NCBI GenBank assembly: GCA_002298995.1
Contig: DBMO01000037.1
Span: forward strand, 1-64,000
Direction: 5' to 3'
Length of the DNA stretch: 64,000 bases
Source of the DNA: Desulfarculales bacterium UBA696
GTDB lineage: Bacteria > Desulfobacterota > Syntrophobacteria > Syntrophobacterales > Syntrophobacteraceae
Both the position numbers and the translations under genes were made by a program. Numbering within the stretch: position 1 is the stretch's first letter; each line of letters opens with the position of its first letter. This document shows positions 45,508 through 53,782 of this stretch, one piece after another. Under the pieces are notes generated by a model. It saw nothing but the letters and a program-made list of their open reading frames with translations, was not told the DNA's origin and made no database searches.

Positions 45508-45867
45508 TCATATACCCTCCGGAACTGTTCCAGATTCGAAGCTGTCTACTATTTCCAGGCTTTCATATCCAAAGGGCAGTGGCTTGCAAATGCATTGGAG
45601 ACTGGAGGGAAGCGAGAAGAGATATTTATCAGATTGCGTATCCACACCGCCCAATGTGTGTCCTTCCGGCTTTGCTTCGACTACTCCAACAGCTTTTCTA
45701 TTAACGAACAGAAGGTAGTCGGAGGCACCTGATTTAAGGGGGAATTCACGGACCGCGACTCCGGTTGATGCAGAGAAATTCAGCTTCTTATAGTCCTGGA
45801 CCTTCCAGCCAGCGGCTTCTAGCAGTTCGTCACTTCTCTGCCTTGCGCGTTCTTCAGGTTTCATCAT
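45508..45867 (-). pseudogene. Truncated type I restriction R subunit (hsdR N terminus)
   Basis: A 119-aa frame matching the N-terminal domain of HsdR: ERARQRSDELLEAAGWKVQDY, the nuclease-like SGASDYLLFVNRKAVGVVEAK (catalytic D..ExK arrangement) and LPFGYES. Normal HsdR is about 800-1000 aa. After the YES near residue 102 the family continues STG..., but here the sequence runs into unrelated residues and stops. The helicase and hsdM/hsdS are absent, so the system is dead here. The breakpoint is near 45560. Confidence 0.75.
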
Positions 45868-46298
45868 GTTTGCCCGGAGAAATCTGGTTGGCTCACAGGA
45901 GATTTAAGGCGAAGCAAAACCCTGGATTTCCAATCTATAAAAATATTCCTTCTGAGTAAAACAATTTGGAGGGGTATGGACCATCATACCCGCAAAGTGT
46001 TTTTGAATTTGGAAAATCTCCTTGACGAGTAGTCGAACTTGAATTCCTCAACAGGTTCGAATCATTTAGGAAGAATTCGCAGTGGCCATTGGATCCCACA
46101 TTTTGGCAAGATATGTGAACTGTCGCGGACAAGAATGTTCGTCATTTCGGGTTTTGTTAGAGGCGCAAAGATATTGCGAGCATTCCGGGCGAGATCCAAA
46201 GATGCTTTTTGTACGCTCGTCGAATTTAGGCAACCAGATCACCAGCGAGAGCCAAAAAAAGAGGACGGAGCGGGGTTTTAATTGGCTTTTTAAAAGAG
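45868..46298. other. Likely decayed DNA at the right end of the element
   Basis: About 430 bp without a convincing gene. There are short protein-like stretches in different frames on the plus strand (for example a ribosome site GGAGGGGT with an 18-codon frame at 45976, then a run VELEFLNRFESFRKNSQW in another frame), which suggests a frame-shifted remnant. The right junction of the element may lie here. Confidence 0.35.
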
Positions 46299-47861
46299 TT
46301 AAGAGTACTTAAAAGGGATGCCCAGCTTTATCATCCTGTTTCTGAGGGTGTTTGGATTGATGCCAAGGAGTCGGGCTGCTCCATTTGGACCGCTTATTCT
46401 TCCCCTACAGGTTTGCAGCGCCTGGCGGATGTGCATCGATTCAATCCGATCGAGCGTAAACAATTCCACGCCATTAGCGTGCTTTACCTCTGATCCTTCC
46501 ACCTCCTTCATAAATTCGAGATGTTCAAACCGGAGCAATCCACCGCTCCCCTTGCCCCGGTTATGGATGAGCTCGCGTTCTACCAGGTTCTCCAGTTCTC
46601 GAACGTTTCCGGGCCAGTGATAAGCTTTGAGCCGTTCGAATTCCTCAATAGGAACTGAAGGCGTAGGGTATATTTTAAGCTCTTTTGATTTCTTTTCAAT
46701 GAAGTGATGGACCAGGGCCGGAATGTCCTCCTTGCGGTCCCGTAAGGGAGGGATAACTATCGGGAATACATTGATCCGGAACCATAGATCCTCCCGGAAA
46801 TCACCCTGTTTTACCATTTCTTCCAAGTCCCTGTGGGTTGCAGCAATGATGCGGACATCAACTTCAATGGTTTTTGTACCACCTACCCGCTCGATTTTTT
46901 TATGCTGAAGAACACGCAACAATCTGACCTGTGCCTGGGGAGGCAACTCGCCTATTTCATCGAGAAAAATGGTGCCTCCGGCAGCTCGCTCGAAATGGCC
47001 TCTCCTCTGAGCTATGGCCCCGGTGAAGGCGCCTTTCTCATGCCCGAAGAGTTCACTATCCAACAGATTCTCAGGGATGGCGCCGCAGTTTACCGTGATT
47101 AACGGACCATTATTCCTCAGCGATGTGGCATGCAACGCGTTGGCGATAACTTCCTTGCCGACACCGGTCTCTCCAAGCAAAATCACAGGACTGTCGAGCG
47201 GCGCTACCTGCCGCACCATCTCCATTGTCTTTTCCAGGCCATACTCGGCGCCAATAATTTCACGGCCCGAAAAGCGCCGTCGCAATTCCCGGTTGAGCTC
47301 CCGGTTTTCGTCATCCAGGATGTCTTTAAGCTTCACCACTTCCTCATAGCGGAGGGCATTGGACATTGCGATTGCAAAGGGTTCCCTTAAAAGAGAGATA
47401 AGGTCGAGATGGGTTTTGGTAAGCTTGGCCTCTCCTTCCGCCAACACGGACAATGCTCCAAGAAACTCTCCCTCCACGGCCAAATCCATGATGATGGCAG
47501 TGTTGTCCGATAAGTCGACATAAGGGCATAGGGATTTAACCAATTCACTATGTTCCCCCCGGTCGACGAGCCTGATGTCTCCGTCCTTTATCTTGGATTC
47601 AATTTCCAGTGTGGCTTGCGTGGTCATCTGGATAGGCGGGAAAAATTTTTTGTTTCCTACCTGATCGACAACTATGAGGCTGATTAGGGCTCCCGCACTT
47701 GGGTCAAATACTACGAGAGACACCTTTGATGCGGGCATAAATGGACGGATGTACTGAAGAAAGTTGAACAATGCTTTTTCGATATCGAGACTGCTGCAGA
47801 TTCGCAGGGTTGCCTGCCGGAAAAACTCATTCCTGTCTACCTTCATTTCAGCATTCTCCAT
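46299..47861 (-). CDS. Sigma-54-dependent transcriptional activator (GAF-AAA+-Fis)
   Basis: A 520-aa bacterial enhancer-binding protein. Residues about 20-175 are a GAF-like sensor, about 205-440 the AAA+ domain with Walker A GETGVGKE, the GAFTGA loop that contacts sigma-54 and GGTIFLDEIGEL Walker B, and the last 40 a Fis-type helix-turn-helix. The architecture is NorR/FhlA-like; no receiver domain is present, so it senses a small molecule or protein partner. It is divergent from the plus-strand operon with a sigma-54 promoter and two palindromes between, and is its probable activator. Confidence 0.92.
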   Translation of the reverse strand: MENAEMKVDRNEFFRQATLRICSSLDIEKALFNFLQYIRPFMPASKVSLVVFDPSAGALISLIVVDQVGNKKFFPPIQMTTQATLEIESKIKDGDIRLVDRGEHSELVKSLCPYVDLSDNTAIIMDLAVEGEFLGALSVLAEGEAKLTKTHLDLISLLREPFAIAMSNALRYEEVVKLKDILDDENRELNRELRRRFSGREIIGAEYGLEKTMEMVRQVAPLDSPVILLGETGVGKEVIANALHATSLRNNGPLITVNCGAIPENLLDSELFGHEKGAFTGAIAQRRGHFERAAGGTIFLDEIGELPPQAQVRLLRVLQHKKIERVGGTKTIEVDVRIIAATHRDLEEMVKQGDFREDLWFRINVFPIVIPPLRDRKEDIPALVHHFIEKKSKELKIYPTPSVPIEEFERLKAYHWPGNVRELENLVERELIHNRGKGSGGLLRFEHLEFMKEVEGSEVKHANGVELFTLDRIESMHIRQALQTCRGRISGPNGAARLLGINPNTLRNRMIKLGIPFKYS

Positions 47862-47885
47862 ATAGTCCCTGATGTAGGGCGATTT

Positions 47886-47947
47886 ACCATTTATGGTGAA
47901 AATACCTTATTCGATGAAAATATCTACCATTTTTGGTGATTCCAAAC
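47886..47947. promoter_or_regulatory. Two palindromes, candidate enhancer sites (ACCATtt..GGT)
   Basis: ACCATTTATGGT (47886-47897) and ACCATTTTTGGT (47936-47947) share TACCAT-TT-TGGTGA context and are 50 bp centre to centre, near five helical turns. They lie 50-100 bp upstream of the sigma-54 promoter, the usual place for activator hexamer binding. Confidence 0.65.
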
Positions 47948-47989
47948 CCTTGATCCTTTATATAGCGGAAATTTCAAGGAAAAATGTTC

Positions 47990-48005
47990 TGGCATGAATA
48001 TGGCT
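47990..48005 (+). promoter_or_regulatory. Sigma-54 promoter of the export/stress operon
   Basis: TGGCATGAATATGGCT has GG at 47991-47992 and GC at 48003-48004, exactly 10 bp between, as in the -24/-12 elements. The -24 box TGGCAT differs from consensus TGGCAC by one base and the -12 TGGCT is fair. Transcript start would be near 48016, 110 nt before the first gene. Confidence 0.65.
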
Positions 48006-48125
48006 CTACCTGCAGGCCGAGGTTGCGTGAAATCGGTTCACTTTTTGGGACGAGCCCCCTCCGGTTTAGCCCCCTAACCGAAAACCCGAGCCGGTTCGCG
48101 CAGCCTCACCAATTAAGGAGTTCAG

Positions 48126-48443
48126 ATGGTGAAGGCACAGACTGACAAAGGACAAATGCATGACCTCTGGCTTGAGACAATAAATCTCCGCATTGCCCGA
48201 GTGAGTAAAGTGGCAGAGGCAATAGAACTTTGCAGGCGATTCCAATCCTTTGCCGTCAATGTCGAGAAACTGTTGAAAGTAAGCGTCTACTGCAGCGCCA
48301 GGTACTCAACCGATATAAGCATCCATCTCACATGGGTTTCCGATCCAGGGGCGGAGAGCGCCCTGGGCAGGTCTATAAGTGAGACTCTGGGAGAGCTTGG
48401 ACTAATAAGCCACACTGTGTGGAGAGAACAGGAGGTGTTTTAA
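48126..48443 (+). CDS. Unknown 105-aa protein, first gene of the sigma-54 operon
   Basis: Not recognised. It starts at ATG 48126 after AAGGAG. The first 45 residues are helical and amphipathic; the second half (LKVSVYCSARYSTDISIHL and on) looks like two beta strands and a final helix, so a compact alpha/beta fold is likely. No signal peptide or metal motif is seen. Its stop is one base from the start of the STAS gene, so it is likely part of the same regulatory unit. Confidence 0.6.
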   Translation: MVKAQTDKGQMHDLWLETINLRIARVSKVAEAIELCRRFQSFAVNVEKLLKVSVYCSARYSTDISIHLTWVSDPGAESALGRSISETLGELGLISHTVWREQEVF

Positions 48444-48444
48444 C

Positions 48445-48993
48445 ATGCATCTCCGAAAACGCAGTGAGGAAGTCTTAAGGAGTTTAACTGCATTGAAGCT
48501 GAATGTGTTGGATAAATCGGATGGCGTCTACATCGCAAAGCTCCAGGGAGAATTCAGTATGAGCACCTCGCCCGCCGTCCGTATGGCGATCATTTCTCTT
48601 CTAAACAAAAGCGGAATCTCCCACTTGGCCGTCGATTTATCAGCGGTGTCCTACAGCGACAGCTCGGGGATTGCGACCCTGGTAGAGGGTCTCCACCTTT
48701 CGCGCAACCAAAAGACAAAGTTTACTCTTGTGGGTGCGTCTCCCGAAATCGAGGCAGTACTTGATCTGGTTTGCCTCAAATCCCTTTTCGAGATGGTCCC
48801 CGTCATGGGACCTTTCCAGCTTGGGAATGAGGTCCAAACGGAAGTCAACTCCGTGGACATGAGCCGCGGAGGCTTTCCCGAAGCGCATGATCTTAAAGGC
48901 AAGTTAGCGAAACCACGGTGGATGGATTTAAGAACCCTTCATCGCCTTGGTAATTTTGTAAGGAGGCCGGTGTGGCATCTGAATTCAGAATAA
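48445..48993 (+). CDS. STAS-domain protein (anti-sigma antagonist type)
   Basis: A 182-aa protein. Residues about 25-125 form a STAS fold with the VDLSAVSYSDSSGIATLVEG strand-loop-helix; the Ser pair in DSSG is the position phosphorylated in SpoIIAA. The remaining 55 residues are not STAS-like. No kinase (anti-sigma) gene accompanies it here. With a DAC-like sensor downstream it may be a phospho-switch linking another kinase to the operon. It overlaps the next gene by 22 nt. Confidence 0.75.
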   Translation: MHLRKRSEEVLRSLTALKLNVLDKSDGVYIAKLQGEFSMSTSPAVRMAIISLLNKSGISHLAVDLSAVSYSDSSGIATLVEGLHLSRNQKTKFTLVGASPEIEAVLDLVCLKSLFEMVPVMGPFQLGNEVQTEVNSVDMSRGGFPEAHDLKGKLAKPRWMDLRTLHRLGNFVRRPVWHLNSE

Positions 48994-50306
48994 AGGCATA
49001 TCCGAGAGATCTTGCACCAGTCATCCAGGACCGCTGGCATTCAGGCGAGATAAGTAAAGGCAGAGAGTCGGATTCAGACTCACTGCCGGAGCCCCCGGTC
49101 CTGGAACACCTGCTATCGGTATGCTTCCAGGCCAGTCTGCTTCGGGATGAAGACCGGCCGGTCAGATTTCGGCTTATCTATAGGGCACCTGATCGGTTCC
49201 CACCGGATAAGGGGCCGCCTCACGGTCTACACAGGCTTTTATTCGACGATTTGCTGCCGTTTACCGAGCGTGAGCTTCGGAAACTTTCCCCTTCGGTCGA
49301 TTTCCATGGTTCCCTGGTGGGAGTGTGGCTGGACGAAAGAAACGGGCTGGCTATATGGGGGATAGTGCACTCCGGACTAAGATGGACTCAAAACCTGTAC
49401 GGAGGCGGGAAGCTTATCCAGCCTCTTCCCAAATCTCTAGTCGTAAACGTTACAAATCCCGGTCGTATAACCGTGAGTAAAGGATCGGCGGATTTGGCCA
49501 CTCTCAATTCCGGGAGAATCGTTTCCACATCCCTTACGGTTTCCGACTCAAAATGGATCAGTTCAGCATTCGACTCCCTGGCTGATGAGGAGCTTGCGTT
49601 GCACAAGGATTTCCGAAACCGTGCGACAAAGCCTTGGGCATCTATTGATCCTGGATTCTTCCGGATTATGAGGAAACAGGTCTTGATGCGAATTGTCGGC
49701 AAAATACGTGCAAATAGGCATGGCGGCACATTGATCTTTATCCCCGATGAACTTATTGATGAGCTTTTGAAACCCAATTCATACCTAAAGTTCAAGTACA
49801 GATTCGTCAGCGAAGAACCGCGAAGACGCTTCCGAACTCTGGTAGTTAGAACAGCCAATGAACTGGCTGAATCGTATGGTTCCCATGACAATCCGGAAAA
49901 AGAGGTAGGCTGGACGGATTACCTGGCCAGCAAGAACCAGATTCTTTCCTCGCTCGATGAATCAGTATTCGAGTGGGCTCATTTGTTAGCTGGCATGGCC
50001 CAGGTTGATGGAGCGGTTGTGATTACACAACGGCTGGAACTGATCGGGTTTGGCGCCCAAATATCCGGCAAACTCGACCGAATTGATTCGGTAGCACACG
50101 CCCTGGAACCGGAAGGATGCGAGGTCCGGATCGAGCGTACCGACTGCGTCGGTACGCGCCACCACTCAGCTTACAGTTTATGTAATGGGCTGCATGATGT
50201 CCTGGTAGTGGTTGTTTCTCAGGATGGAACAGCGCAACTGGTTAAATGGAATCGAAGTATGGTCACAATATGGGAACAGTTGTTGCCCAGCCTGATAGAG
50301 GTGTAG
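48972..50306 (+). CDS. DisA/DAC-like nucleotide-binding sensor protein (DACNV-type)
   Basis: A 444-aa protein starting at GTG 48972 after TAAGGAGG. Its C-terminal 120 residues resemble the DisA/DacA diadenylate cyclase fold: VDGAVVITQ (near 344-352) matches the DGA motif and GTRHHSAYS (near 393-401) the RHR motif, here RHH. The first 300 residues form an alpha/beta region of unknown role (a paired domain family is known from DAC-like sensors). Loss of the second Arg argues against full cyclase activity and for ligand sensing, but this cannot be settled here. It lies between STAS and DUF3141 genes. Confidence 0.65.
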   Translation: MASEFRIKAYPRDLAPVIQDRWHSGEISKGRESDSDSLPEPPVLEHLLSVCFQASLLRDEDRPVRFRLIYRAPDRFPPDKGPPHGLHRLLFDDLLPFTERELRKLSPSVDFHGSLVGVWLDERNGLAIWGIVHSGLRWTQNLYGGGKLIQPLPKSLVVNVTNPGRITVSKGSADLATLNSGRIVSTSLTVSDSKWISSAFDSLADEELALHKDFRNRATKPWASIDPGFFRIMRKQVLMRIVGKIRANRHGGTLIFIPDELIDELLKPNSYLKFKYRFVSEEPRRRFRTLVVRTANELAESYGSHDNPEKEVGWTDYLASKNQILSSLDESVFEWAHLLAGMAQVDGAVVITQRLELIGFGAQISGKLDRIDSVAHALEPEGCEVRIERTDCVGTRHHSAYSLCNGLHDVLVVVVSQDGTAQLVKWNRSMVTIWEQLLPSLIEV

Positions 50307-50370
50307 CTGAGAGATCAGATATAGACTTCAGCCTGCCGCCACCGGCAATTACAAAAACTGGAGAATAACC

Positions 50371-52605
50371 ATGGAAAAGAAAGCATATACCCCCCCTCTT
50401 TCGGCAGCTGCTTCAAAAATGGCAAAGAATCTTTTTCAGCAATGGCCGACCTCAGAAATTGCCGGGCAAGCTTTTTCATACCTGGTTGACTCCTGGCAGC
50501 GCAACCTATTGTACTGGGATGTGATGCGCAGGCGCGGCAATATTTTCCTCGAACACGAAAAGGCGGGGCAGCCGCCCGTCCTCGTGTTCAAGTATGAAAT
50601 GGTCATGGATGGACGCACCCTGGAACAGCCCGCCAATTACGCGCTTCTTCGAATCATTCCTCTCCCCGAGTATCCCACGGACCCTGCGAAGCGTCCGCTT
50701 GTGGTAATCGAACCAAGGGGCGGACATGGACCGGGTATCGGCGGATCCAAGATGGCCAGTGAAATCGGTATAGCCCTTCGCTCAGGACATCCCTGTTACA
50801 TGGTAATGTTTTTTATGAAGCCATGCCAGGGACAGACCATAGAATCGGTGGCAAGAGCCGAGGCCATGTTCCTGGAGAAGGTTAACCAGTTGCATCCCCA
50901 TACCGATGGCAAGCCGTTCGTGATCGGCAACTGCCAGGGAGGCTGGGCGCTGATGATCCTCGCTGCTGTGGCGCCGGAGCTGTTCGGCCCGATTGTTCTC
51001 GCCGGATCTCCGGTCTCATACTGGGCAGGGGTGGAAGGCAAAAACCCCATGCGCTATTCCGGGGGGCTCCTTGGCGGGTCATGGCTATCTTCTTTTGCAA
51101 GCGATATTGGAAGCGGCATCTTTGACGGCGGCTACCTCGTCGAAAATTTCGAAAATCTCAATCCGGCGAACTCCTTCTGGGGCAAGTACTACAATCTTTA
51201 CTCAAAGATAGACACCGAGACCGAGCGATTTCTCGATTTCGAAAGATGGTGGGGCGGATACTTTCTCCTCACCAAGCAGGAAATGGAGTGGATTGTACAG
51301 AACCTGTTCGTGGGCAACAAGCTCTCCTCAAACCAGGTTACCTCGGCGGATGGAAAAACCACGGTCAATCTTTACAACCTTCGCTCTCCGATAGTTGTTT
51401 TCGCTTCCTTTGGCGACAACATCACCCCGCCGCAACAGGCCCTGAACTGGATTCCGGACCTCTACAAGAGTGTGGATGAGATCCGCGCGCACGAGCAGAC
51501 TATCATCTATTGTCTGCATAAGGAGATCGGCCATCTCGGGATTTTCGTTTCCGCCAAAGTGGCCGACCGGGAGCATAGGGAGTTAATCAGCGTAATCGAC
51601 CTGATAGATGCACTGCCGCCGGGGCTCTATGAAGCCAAAATAGAGGATACCAAACCCGACATGCCTCATCTTGAGCTCACCGATGGGCGATATTTGATCA
51701 AATTCGAGATGCGCAGCATCGAAGACATTCTCGCTCTTGGTGATGGGCGAGCTCACGAACGGGCCTTCGAGGTCGTAAAGAGAGTCTCCGAAATAAACCA
51801 GGGTCTTTATGACACTTTCCTTTCGCCCTGGGTACGGGCGATGTCGAATGAAGTGACTGCTTATTGGTGGCGAATGCTGCGGCCGGTTCGCCTCCAGCGT
51901 TATATGTTCTCCGACATGAATCCCGCGATGTGGCCGTTCAAAGCAATTGCGGAAATGGTTCGGGACCAGCGCAAGCCGGTTTCCTCCGATAACCCCTTCC
52001 TCAAGCTTGAAGGGCAAGTCTCGGAAAAGATCACAGATTCACTCGATACCTATCGTGATATTCGAGATGAATGGTGCGAGCGCATTTTTAAATCGATTTA
52101 CGGATCGCCCTGGCTGGCTTCGATGGTTGGACTTTCAAGCGACAGCGCACAACGGGGAGGCCCCAAATACGCGGACTGGATTCGCAACGAGATGGCGCGT
52201 CTCAAGAAGCTGGAGAACGAGTCCTTTATTGAGAAGGGTGAACTGCTCGATGCCGTTGTTCGGATGCTGCTTTACCAGGAGCGCGATATCCAGGTGGTGG
52301 ATGAGCGCCCCTTCCGCATGGCTCAGCAGATAATCCGCGAGGCTCCCGAGGACAAGCGGCCGAGCCTGGCAGAGTTGAAGCAAGCCTTTAAGAGGCAGTG
52401 GTTCGTCCTGCTTATGGATGAGGAGCGGGCAATAAACGCTTTGCCAAAACTGCTGCCGGATCCGGAGCAGCGAACCCTGGCGCTTGAATTTGTTTACAGG
52501 ATCGCTACCGCAACGAGCGGAAAGCTAGAGGCTTCAAAGCTGGCCAGGTTTCGAAAAATCGAAGAGATCCTGGGAATAAGCATCTCGATCAAATGCCTCC
52601 ATTGA
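50371..52605 (+). CDS. DUF3141 alpha/beta hydrolase, PHA-synthase-like
   Basis: A 744-aa protein of the DUF3141 family. The first ~400 residues are an alpha/beta hydrolase with a lipase-like box IGNCQGGWA in which C188 takes the nucleophile place, as in PhaC synthases, and with D349 (FGDNITPP) and H388 (IGHLGIF) completing a Cys-Asp-His triad. A long helical C-terminal half follows. DUF3141 genes commonly sit with acetate/phosphate-acetyl genes in stress clusters and their substrate is unknown. There is no phasin or PHB depolymerase nearby. It is probably involved in acyl-CoA or polyester handling under sigma-54 control. Confidence 0.85.
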   Translation: MEKKAYTPPLSAAASKMAKNLFQQWPTSEIAGQAFSYLVDSWQRNLLYWDVMRRRGNIFLEHEKAGQPPVLVFKYEMVMDGRTLEQPANYALLRIIPLPEYPTDPAKRPLVVIEPRGGHGPGIGGSKMASEIGIALRSGHPCYMVMFFMKPCQGQTIESVARAEAMFLEKVNQLHPHTDGKPFVIGNCQGGWALMILAAVAPELFGPIVLAGSPVSYWAGVEGKNPMRYSGGLLGGSWLSSFASDIGSGIFDGGYLVENFENLNPANSFWGKYYNLYSKIDTETERFLDFERWWGGYFLLTKQEMEWIVQNLFVGNKLSSNQVTSADGKTTVNLYNLRSPIVVFASFGDNITPPQQALNWIPDLYKSVDEIRAHEQTIIYCLHKEIGHLGIFVSAKVADREHRELISVIDLIDALPPGLYEAKIEDTKPDMPHLELTDGRYLIKFEMRSIEDILALGDGRAHERAFEVVKRVSEINQGLYDTFLSPWVRAMSNEVTAYWWRMLRPVRLQRYMFSDMNPAMWPFKAIAEMVRDQRKPVSSDNPFLKLEGQVSEKITDSLDTYRDIRDEWCERIFKSIYGSPWLASMVGLSSDSAQRGGPKYADWIRNEMARLKKLENESFIEKGELLDAVVRMLLYQERDIQVVDERPFRMAQQIIREAPEDKRPSLAELKQAFKRQWFVLLMDEERAINALPKLLPDPEQRTLALEFVYRIATATSGKLEASKLARFRKIEEILGISISIKCLH

Positions 52606-52645
52606 TAAAGAAACTCGCAGTGTAGATCCAAGGAAAGGACCTTGA

Positions 52646-53782
52646 ATGCGATTTTTAAAAATCAGTCATTTTGTTTTAATCCTTTTTGTGCTGGCATCCT
52701 GTTCCCAGAGCAAAAGCGCGGAACAGCCCGCCGGCAATGCGACAGCGATAAAGGCGGGAAAGGTGCGACACGTCCAGGAGCGGGAATTCGTATCCGTGAG
52801 CGGGACTGTCAACTCTCCGGACTCACCTGTCCAGGTTTCTTTCCTGGTATCGGGGAAAGTGCTCGAAGTGAAACCTCGCGAGGGCGATTACGTTGAAAGG
52901 GGGCAACTCCTGGCGACCATTGACCCGCTTGATTACAAGCTGTCGCTCCAGGCTGCCTCCGCCCAGGTTGGCCAGGCAAAAGTCGCCCTTAACCGCAGCC
53001 AGGACGAACACGCCAGGATGAAATTCCTCTATGACTCCAGGAGCCTCGCGGGAAACGATTACGAGAAATTCAAGGCGGCATTCCTTAGCGCCAAACAGCA
53101 GTTGGATCAGGCGGTCGCAAATCAAAGGCTTGCCCAAAAGCGCCTGAACGATGCAATGCTTTATGCTCCCAATTCCGGTTTTATTTCAAGGCGTTGCATC
53201 GAGCCTGGCCAGACCGCAAGTCCCGGAAATCCTGTTTTTGAAATCGTGAAGCTCGATCCCATTGAGATCAACGTCGGCGTGCCGGAAACCGACATTCATC
53301 TGGTCAAGATCGGCCAGACCGCGGCGGTTACGATCCCGGCCCTGCCGGGTGAATCTTTCGATGGAAAAGTGCGGATCATCAATGTCTCGGCTGACTCGAA
53401 TACACGAACATACATGACGCGAATCGCCGTGCCCAATCCCGCCCATATCCTCCGGGTCGGCATGGTTGCCGAGGCCAGAATCCAGGGAGACAGGACGGTC
53501 GACCGGATGACCCTTCCGGCCGAGACCATCGTACGGGACCCGCAGGGTGCGGCAATAGTTTTCGTGTACTACCCCGAGCAGCAGCGAGTCTATGCGAAGC
53601 GTATAGTAACCGGAGCTGTTTACGGCCGGGAAATAGCAATCAAAAGCGGCCTTTCAGGCAATGAGGAGATCGTTATCGCGGGACAGGAAAAGCTCCGGGA
53701 CGGATCTGTAGTCACTTTGGTGAGTGAAACCGCCCCTGGAGGGCAGCAAGGTCTGCCTGGTGAAAAAGAGGTGAGTAAATGA
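52646..53782 (+). CDS. RND efflux periplasmic adaptor lipoprotein
   Basis: A 378-aa membrane fusion protein. It has a lipobox LASC with C19 at the end of the leader, so it is anchored as a lipoprotein, then the biotinyl/lipoyl-like halves (VLEVKPREGDYVERGQLL) around a helical hairpin (SAQVGQAKVALNRSQ... and QLDQAVANQRLAQKRLNDA) and beta-barrel and membrane-proximal domains. Its TGA overlaps the RND start (ATGA), giving strict coupling with the pump it serves. Confidence 0.9.
   Translation: MRFLKISHFVLILFVLASCSQSKSAEQPAGNATAIKAGKVRHVQEREFVSVSGTVNSPDSPVQVSFLVSGKVLEVKPREGDYVERGQLLATIDPLDYKLSLQAASAQVGQAKVALNRSQDEHARMKFLYDSRSLAGNDYEKFKAAFLSAKQQLDQAVANQRLAQKRLNDAMLYAPNSGFISRRCIEPGQTASPGNPVFEIVKLDPIEINVGVPETDIHLVKIGQTAAVTIPALPGESFDGKVRIINVSADSNTRTYMTRIAVPNPAHILRVGMVAEARIQGDRTVDRMTLPAETIVRDPQGAAIVFVYYPEQQRVYAKRIVTGAVYGREIAIKSGLSGNEEIVIAGQEKLRDGSVVTLVSETAPGGQQGLPGEKEVSK

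Larger units (their letters stand above)
38260..46298. mobile_element. Integrative element in tRNA-Phe (plasmid- or satellite-like)
   Basis: The segment begins at the 3' end of tRNA-Phe with an inward-reading integrase and holds mostly minus-strand genes: RHH regulator, excisionase, small protein, primase/ATPase, XRE regulator, unknown 429-aa protein, DUF3800/BECR-like pair and broken hsdR. Base composition is visibly more A/T-rich than both flanks. There are no capsid, portal, terminase or conjugation genes. I could not find a second copy of the tRNA 3' end, so the right border at about 46298 (the last base before the sigma-54 regulator gene) is only the outer limit. Confidence 0.7.

Noticed and set aside
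46082..46312. 76-codon plus-strand frame at the right end of the element
   Set aside because: No ribosome site, Cys/Arg-rich, overlaps the end of the regulator gene; probably decayed DNA.
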